64,000 bases of DNA from Cercis canadensis (Eukaryota; Streptophyta; Magnoliopsida; Fabales; Fabaceae): the NCBI GenBank assembly GCA_003255065.1, contig QAOA01004902.1:124001-188000 (forward strand). The letters run 5' to 3'. The notes beneath the pieces were generated by a model. That model searched no databases and was not told the DNA's origin. It worked only from the letters and a program-made list of their open reading frames with translations. Position numbers and translations under genes: made by a program. Shown piece by piece: positions 57,195 to 64,000 of the stretch; position 1 is the first letter of the stretch; each line of letters begins with the position of its first letter.

Positions 57195-57554
57195 GGGTTA
57201 TTGACAATTTTAGTCTCATGTTTTATCGAGTCTTCAGTCCCCTATTATTAAAACTCAACGATTTGATCTTTGTATTTTAGTGAGTTTAGCAGTTTTAGTC
57301 TTCCTGTTAGTCAACCTAACGGCATGCTGACATAGCACAGATAAATTACTATTATTTATTGTTATCATGCTAATGTGACATAGAGATATCTGTGCCACAT
57401 TAGCATACCGTTTGGTTGAACGTTAGGTTGACTAACGGGAGAACTAAAATTGTTAAACTTACTAAAATATAGGGACCAAATTGTTGAGTTTTAAAAATGG
57501 GAGACTGATTCGTAAGACTCAATAAAATAAAAGGACCAAAACTGTCAATAAGCC
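57195..57554. mobile_element. Palindromic MITE, 360 bp
   Basis: The left arm (GGGTTATTGACAATTTTAGT and so on to GTTAGTCAACCTAACG) is matched in reverse by the right arm (CGTTAGGTTGACTAACGGGA to ACTGTCAATAAGCC) over about 150 bp. TA flanks both ends (57193-57194 and 57555-57556). This could be a 2-bp target duplication or chance, so the superfamily is left open. Confidence 0.72.
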
Positions 57555-58318
57555 TAGATATTATATACACGGTGGACTCTTGGTAATTTCATGAAGTATT
57601 CAAAGTAATAATTCAAATAGAGGATCATTAATTAATCTTCACTAAAATACTAATTACTCTCAAAATAATCAAAACTAATTAGTTCTTGTAATTTAATAAC
57701 ATACCATATAGTTTGGATCCATCCCCTATTTGAAGAAATCTATGAATATATGAAGGGCTTAAGGAATGCTATAAGATAATGGGTGAGTGAGAAAATTAAG
57801 CAATGGAGAAGGTGAGGCTGAGGTTAATTGGATTCCTTTTAGTGCTGTAGGTAGTAGTAGCAAATCAAGTTCTGCTTGGCCATTCTAACTTTGCACCACA
57901 AGACTCTGCAGTTGTGTGGGCAGTTTTAAGTGCTGGAAAAATCATAAGAATCTTGTAAGATTTTGTGGGTGCGTTACTCCATATATCAAGCAGTGTGTGA
58001 TTAAGAAGTATGGTATACTTAGTACGTCTCCTTCCCTGCGCTCTATTCAACACCAGCTTCACATAACATACATACATACATGCGCGCGCACGCAAATGCA
58101 CTTAAGTCCAATTTGATATCTAATTGCATATATAATAAAAAGAGTTGCATATATAACTTTGATATCTAATTGCAAAGTTTATCTTAATTTGAAAAAAAAT
58201 ACAAGTTACATACAGTGGATAATTATGTTGAACATTTTGTATGATACGAAAGAAACTAAATTAATTAAATAGTTATAGTTGAGTGATACTAAATTAATTT
58301 TTTTTATATTTAAATTCA

Positions 58319-58322
<4 letters not shown>

Positions 58323-58374
<52 letters not shown>
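58323..58374. repeat. (AT)26 microsatellite
   Basis: An uninterrupted AT dinucleotide run of 52 bases lies about 330 bases before the OB-fold start codon. It is likely to be length-polymorphic. Confidence 0.95.
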
Positions 58375-58377
<3 letters not shown>

Positions 58378-58699
58378 TTATAATTTTAGCTATAGATTCG
58401 ATAACCACAAACCTTAAAATCTACCTCAACGTGAGTCAGCTAGCTGATCGGTTATATCAATTGAACCAAATAATACTTCTTTTTAAATATAAAACACATT
58501 TATTTTGATGCTATAGGAAGCGTTGTGTTTAATGTTAAACGCATGAAAAAGCGAGAGAAGAGGCGACGAGTGGCCAGTGGGAGAGAGAGATTCGTTCACA
58601 GTTCACCGACGAGTATTAATCATCATTCATTCTTATCTTCTCCTTCGTAATCAGATTTGGGGGTTAGGGTTAGGTTTTCAATCTCTGATTTACCTTCCT

Positions 58700-60708
58700 A
58701 TGGCGACCACCACTGTACCTCAGCAGCAGGATAGTGCCAAACCGGTGCTCAGAAAGCCTGTATTTACCAAGGTGGACCAGCTCAAGCCCGGGACCAGTGG
58801 CCACACGCTCACTGTCAAGGTCCTTAACTCCAATACTGTCTTGCAGCAAGGTCGCGCCGTTTCCCAGCACCTTCGCCAAACCCGAATCGCTGAGTGCCTA
58901 ATTGGGGATGAGACAGGGGTCATTGTATTCACTGCCCGTAATGAACAAGGTAGTTCTTTTAGCTCTTTTCTCTGTGATTTTTTTTTTTTCTCTTTTTGTG
59001 ATTGATTGGTAATTGTTTGGTTTGCCTCTTGAGGATGATTGTGAAGAAGAAGACAAGTTTGTTTGTTTTTTTTNTTTTTTTTTTTTTTGCTTGAATTATG
59101 AAACTAAAGACTGTTACCTTCTGCGATTATGGGGTTTGATCAAGATAGATGTAGACATGTAGCATGTGGTCTGTTTCTTTTATTTTTTTTGGACCTGATG
59201 TAGCATGTGGTCTGTAACGCATATGTTATGTATTATGTGTTTTGAATTCGTGGATAGTGCCTCTTTTGTTCCTTTTTTGGGGGCCCTGATAAATTTTAAG
59301 GAAAGGTTTGAACTAGATGGGGTTGTGTGTGTCTTTCATAATTTGGAATAGGTCGTCTTTTTGTGTATTTGGAGAAAATATTTAATTATTTAATTCTCTT
59401 CTGAGATCACGAAAAGGGGGAGAAAAAGAAGGAAATGAAAAACAAGTTGTTCTTTATGGTCGAGTGCTCTAATTTTTTTAAATTTAATTGAAACAAAATT
59501 ATTGACTCTGTCAATAATGCTGATTTTAAGGTAAGCAAAATATCTTCAATCATGTCACCATGAGAAAGTAAACGACATGGTTTCTCATTGGTAATGATAA
59601 TTCTAGTTACCATTTCAGGAGATGAGCAAGTATTATCTGCATTGGCTGATGGATCTTTTAGTGCACGTAGTTTTTATATACGAAAGGATTTACATGCTAC
59701 TTGTCTAGTTAAAACAAGATTGTAACTTATAACTTTACCAAAAAAAAAGGTTATTAATTGTTAGGATCCTCTGCAATACCTTATTTTGTAAATTTAATAC
59801 AAGTTCTTCTAGTACATTCCATACTGTCGCACCTCCCCTATGGTATCATCCCCATGGGAATGGCCCTGGATTTGTTGGTATGATTGTGGCCTTAAGCTTG
59901 CCATGCTTGTAATATGATGTTGTTTAGAACCTATAATGTGGTATTTGAAGATTTGATATATGCTCCAATCATAGACAAACGAATTTGATAGTTTGTATGG
60001 AGATTAGGACTCTTGAATGCAAGTTCTAATCCACAGTTAGGTTTCTAGAGTCTTGTTCTACACGACCAATTGTTCGAAGTTTTTATACACACTGGTATGA
60101 GTGGTTTCTATGTGTCTTGACTGTATGGTTACAAGCATTCATGTTTAGCATGTGAATAAGTTGAGATGGATAATTGACGAAGTGGGTTATAAAGAAGGTG
60201 ATGCTAAGAAGATCGGCACATACTTTACCTGTTTCTGGTGAAAATTCATTGATGAATTATGGTATATTTGAAGGTACCATAATCAAATATTTGTTGTTAT
60301 ACTAATAGCTGGAGTTATGTAGTTAGTGTGATTAATCAACATCAGCTAGTATTTTGTATTTGGTCCCAAAGAAAAACTAATATTGTGTATCCATATACAG
60401 ATAATTGATTATGGAATGTTTGCACAAATATATTAATATGCAAGTATTCATATATAATTATGTTTTTTGATTGACACTAATCCTTATCCTGCACTCTGTT
60501 GGTACCCTTCCTATCAGTTGATCTAATGAAGCCTGATGCCACTGTTATTCTCCGGAATGCTAAAATTTACATGTTCAAGGGATCTATGAGGCTAGCAGTT
60601 GACAAATGGGGCCGTGTTGAGGTCACTGAACCTGCACAGTTTGAAGTCAAGGAGGATAATAATCTCTCGTTGGTTGAGTATGAGCTGGTGAATGTTGTAG
60701 ATGAGTGA
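58700..60708 (+). CDS. OB-fold single-stranded nucleic-acid-binding protein (At4g28440-like)
   Basis: Two exons, 58700-58949 and 60518-60708, with a 1.57-kb intron, join in phase to 146 aa. The sequence shows the SOSS-B/RPA-like OB fold: FTKVDQLKPGTSGHTLTVKV (first strand), the loop NSNTVLQQGRAVSQ, RIAECLIGDETGVIVFTARN, then VDLMKPDATVILRNAKIYMF, KGSMRLAVDKWGRVEV and the acidic end NLSLVEYELVNVVDE. Length and the single intron position agree with the Arabidopsis protein as I remember it. The family is thought to bind single-stranded nucleic acid; the partner and pathway cannot be read here. The loop between the first two strands, often Arg/Gly-rich in relatives, is short and not Gly-rich. AATAAA at 60907-60912 is a likely poly(A) signal. 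The intron holds an N at 59074 in a T-run. Confidence 0.92.
59600..59755 (+). other. Possible SINE-like tail in the OB-fold gene intron
   Basis: The stretch ends ACTTTACCAAAAAAAAA (to about 59750), like the tiny insertion upstream of TAT copy 3. A tRNA-related 5' part and a target-site duplication were not found, so this is weak. Confidence 0.2.
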
Positions 60709-60912
60709 CAGACTTCTTTGGGCAGCTGATATAACAAGATAACAGTAACTCACAGTTTATCATGCTCTGGTGGTTTCTTTTTTGCTCATAGTAGCTAACT
60801 GGCTTTTTCCTCAGGTGAAACCTTACCTTAATGAGGAATTTATATCAGGGTCAGTCAATGTTTTGTCTCTTGAAAGTGGTTTTCTCTTCTGATGTGAGCA
60901 CAGTGAAATAAA

Positions 60913-62212
60913 ATTGTTACATACTGGCAGAATCAGGATTTTTTTTTTTTTTTTTTGGTTTAAGGTGGAAATGTAACCAAGTGGTAAATGATGAAAATAG
61001 TACGTTTAAATTCACTGCATTTGCTATTCGTCTTCCTTCTTCATTTACATTCCCTTGCCCTATATCTTTATATTGGAAAATAATGGTTTAGATGGACTGC
61101 AGTTTAGACAATTTAAGCTGCTTCTGGAGTAAACGTAATTTAGTCAATATTATTCTTCTGCTATACCTTCTTAATGTCTAAGAGTGATGCCATGAATTAG
61201 CTCTTCAAATAAAAGTGCATGCTTCTTGTAGCATTCTTTGCAATGCATGAAACTAATTGCAGCATTACCTCTTCAATTTTTATTTTTTTTTGGGCTACAA
61301 TTCTGTGGTATGCCCCAAACTTTTACACTGTAAAATCTCCCAGATTGCAAGTAACAGGTAAAAACACATGTTGGTGGGCGATACATGTGTTCACTCAAAC
61401 TTAACTGATTCGTATATTTGTGAACTGTTCCGGGAACCGCAAAGAGAGAAAGATATGTTGGTCCCATAGGAATTTGATTCCATGACTTAGTATTGAAGAG
61501 TTTCAAAGAGAAATGCTTATATAGAATATGTTTGAAAATAATTGTTCAGGTTAATAAAGTTTATCACTACAACCGAACCAACACAGGGTATACAAACGAG
61601 GAGTTTTAAAAGGAAATAGGAAACTGAAGGTTTTATGTTTGACAAAATGTCCACGTGGAAAACTTTCTCGTTGGTTCAGTATGTGATGTGAACTTCGTTT
61701 TGTTGGGCAATTGGCATATAAGGGCACTCAAAAAAGTGGGATGGGATAGATTGACTTTAGCGGTTAGTGCAGAAAGGACCACAAAGTCTTGTTCAACGGT
61801 GGCTTCATGATGCATATTATTACACACAGCGAATGCATCTCACATCTTTTACCCCACAATTTTAGTGAAGTCTTTGATGTTACCATCATTCTAATGAAAT
61901 ATCATATTACCCTATAAAGTAATGTTTTTAGCACAAAAAACTTAGATATGTTTCTGCGTGTTTGGTAGTGTTTTTGGATATGATCCTTTTTCTTCTTAAT
62001 TTTCTTTCACTCTTGGCTACAAAAATTGCTTTTGTCTTCAATTGCTAACCAACTTCAACTTTTGTGGATTCATACTTGGCAATACTCTCAACTATTACGC
62101 ATTTATACTGATGATGCGTCTACTCCAAATCTTCTTCTGATATTGGAAGTGATCTTAATTCTTCAGCAAGGAGCTCTAAAAGTGGAAGAGAAGAGATAAT
62201 TAGCAAAGAATT
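60913..62212. other. Spacer before the TAXIMIN-like gene
   Basis: It contains a T-run at about 60939-60957 and moderately AT-rich sequence without a recognisable gene. The last 100-150 bases are probably the leader and promoter of the gene at 62213. Confidence 0.4.
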
Positions 62213-62570
62213 ATGGGAGAATGTGAATGCAGGCCACTTGGATTCTTGATAGGGCTACCCTTTGCGCTTGTTGCTTTGGTGGTATATTTGGTGGGTGCTG
62301 TTGTTTGGATCATTGGGTAAGTTCTCTCCTCCATCATTAAATGCTATTCATCATTAAAGCTCTGTGTTTGCATATCTTCTCTAGATGTATAAATCATATT
62401 CTTGCTGAAACATGATTAAATGCTAATACTGTTGACAACAATGACAAGTCTGTGTTGAGCTGCTTGTGCCCTTGTTGCATATGTTTTGCAGGACTCGCAA
62501 ATTGCGCAGTTGGCCTGGCAAACTTCCAATAGAAGTGATTCAATGGTTTATTGATAAGATTCCTTGCTGA
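62213..62570 (+). CDS. TAX: TAXIMIN-like small membrane peptide gene, Cys-rich core out of frame
   Basis: Exon 1 (62213-62316, donor GTAAGT) encodes MGECECRPLGFLIGLPFALV and a hydrophobic segment ending GAVVWIIG, the conserved N-terminal half of TAXIMIN peptides. The family continues with a CxCPCC-type Cys-rich core and ends near WF-x-IPC. Downstream, 62449-62517 does encode such a core (SVLSCLCPCCICFAGLANC). However, the only AG before it (62447-62448) gives the wrong phase and an early TGA, and its frame hits TAG at 62530-62532. The true family end, KLPIEVIQWFIDKIPC, lies one frame over and stops at 62570. A strong acceptor inside the core (TTTTGCAG at 62484-62491) would join exon 1 in phase to that end and give 60 aa without the Cys core. 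Either the gene is decayed, two single-base errors are present, or the locus makes a shortened peptide. Confidence 0.65.
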
Positions 62571-64000
62571 TATTAGCTGAAGATCTGATGCAAAGTTCTT
62601 CATATTAATTGAATAAGATATTGAATTCTTCAATTAATTATGGCCCCAGATAGTGAATATTAAACTGTCTGATAATCTTGGCTTCATTTAGTAGCTGTAA
62701 GGCAAGTGAATTTCATTCCTAATAATGTGTAAACTTAAAAATTGGGTGGTAAAATCATGTTGATCTACCTTTTCTGATCTTCTTGTTTCACATACAAGAA
62801 TGGACTATGGAATCAACAAGATCTTCCTTCACAATTCACAACGACATATGTGAAACTTGTCGTGGATTGGAATTGTGTGTTTAACTCTATGATTTGAAAT
62901 CTCACAAGGATATTAATTATAATGAATTGCTTTCATTATCAAGCTTGCTGGCCAAGGCATGCATGTTGACTCATCAGTTCATGGCTGAAGTTCATGCATT
63001 TGGAAATAGGGATAGGAAGAGATACATCAATCCAGATCAGTGAAGATATTGCAACTTCATCCAAACTCTGATAACCTCTTGGGATGCATGTACTCAGACG
63101 CCAACCCACCTACCAGTATCAATTTGTAACACAAGGGTGGGGAACCCTGTCACCCTCCAAACGACATGCTATATACTTACTGATGTAACGTATAATACAG
63201 AGCATAATTAATTAAGGAGCTTCCAATCAATATTAATAGGTTAGTAACAAGTTGAGCATACAATTTCAAGCTCAGCTCAACTTGGAGAATGTTACCTTAA
63301 CGAAAATGGTCTCTGCTTCATAGGCAGCCACTTACAATTTTATTAGCTTTTACTGATTCAACTTGTATTTTCATGTCAATTAGAAGAATATCTATATTTT
63401 CCTCTTAGATGGTGATACTTGTGTAGATATTTACTTAGAGAGTATTTTGGATACTGTTATTTTTATAATGTAATTTGAGATATTACTACATCTTAAATTT
63501 TTTTTTGGTATTTTGATTACGACTTTAGATTCGAACATAAAACCCACAAGTCCTAATGACGAATCTTATGTGTATTTTGAATGATTTTTATTGTCACGTT
63601 ATTTATGATAATCTTAAATTATTAGTATTTAATATGTACAAGTGGTTGTACTGTGGTATATAACTATCATTATTTGAAAAATATACTGAATTTCTAATTC
63701 TGAATCAGGTTATAGAAACAAACATACTACACTTTTCAAGCTTCAAAGATAAAAATTTAACGGAAAATTAAAAAAAATAATAATAACAAACGACAACTAT
63801 ATTGGAATGAAAGCTAATTTAGACTAGAGGGCACACATAGTTAGCACATTATGTCCTATAGTCAAATTAGTAGGGCCATACCCGAATGACAAGTTCATGC
63901 ATGACAATTCAGTGAGCCAGCTTCACATATTATTCACTACTGACTTAAGTCTAATCCCTTATAAAAGATTATGAATTCAACAATTTCTTATCAGAAAATA
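62571..64000. other. Downstream spacer to the window end
   Basis: Moderately AT-rich sequence without a recognisable gene, RNA or transposon end. The first part is probably the 3' UTR of the TAXIMIN-like gene. Confidence 0.4.

Larger units (their letters stand above)
55413..58699. other. Spacer between the class IV aminotransferase and the OB-fold gene
   Basis: The first few hundred bases are probably 3' UTR. Apart from the tandem repeat, MITE and AT microsatellite listed separately, it shows only AT-rich sequence. The minus-strand frame around 56216-56380 has some coding-like composition but is not recognisable. Confidence 0.4.

Overview
The window is nuclear DNA of a eudicot plant, most likely a rosid. 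Genes are split by many AT-rich GT-AG introns, promoters are AT-rich, transposons of several classes fill the gaps, and every recognisable protein is plant-type. Exon boundaries below were worked out by hand from splice sites, reading phase and family similarity. Single N characters, most of them next to near-exact duplications, mark a draft assembly.

Layout. (1) 839-1294, minus: 5' part of the plastid ribosomal protein S20 gene, whose 3' end lies beyond base 1. (2) 1876-4225: a long-TIR DNA transposon with a 498-bp hAT element nested in it. (3) 4435-12878, minus: a complete 17-exon gene for an ARM-repeat protein of the proteasome S5b/PSMD5 family. Its introns hold a foldback MITE and a LINE tail. 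(4) 17921-19741, minus: a complete CUP-SHAPED COTYLEDON (CUC2-type) NAC factor with an intact miR164 site. (5) 26163-30959, plus: a tyrosine aminotransferase gene (TAT copy 1, 414 aa). (6) 34902-38634, plus: TAT copy 2 (524 aa) with an added N-terminal exon. (7) 41985-42113: the promoter and leader of a further, beheaded TAT copy. (8) 47009-51343, plus: TAT copy 3, a recent duplicate of copy 2 broken by a 1-bp deletion and a 783-bp transposon in its last exon. (9) 53326-55412, plus: a class IV (D-amino-acid/branched-chain type) aminotransferase. (10) 58700-60708, plus: a two-exon OB-fold nucleic-acid-binding protein. (11) 62213-62570, plus: a TAXIMIN-like small membrane peptide gene whose Cys-rich core is out of frame.

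Genes and history. From memory, Arabidopsis has CUC1, the S5b-like ARM gene and plastid S20 side by side on chromosome 3, and CUC2 next to a tyrosine aminotransferase on chromosome 5. Here all four lie in one row, which looks like the arrangement before that duplication. The TAT part is a young tandem array: about 6.8 kb around copy 2 (33812-40570) is repeated as about 10 kb around copy 3 (42110-52110). The second unit has since taken in at least five insertions. Several have clean target-site duplications that can be read by comparison with the empty site in the first unit.

No tRNA, rRNA or CRISPR array was seen. The most informative anomalies are the decay of TAT copy 3, the new start exon of copies 2 and 3, and the out-of-frame Cys core of the TAXIMIN-like gene.
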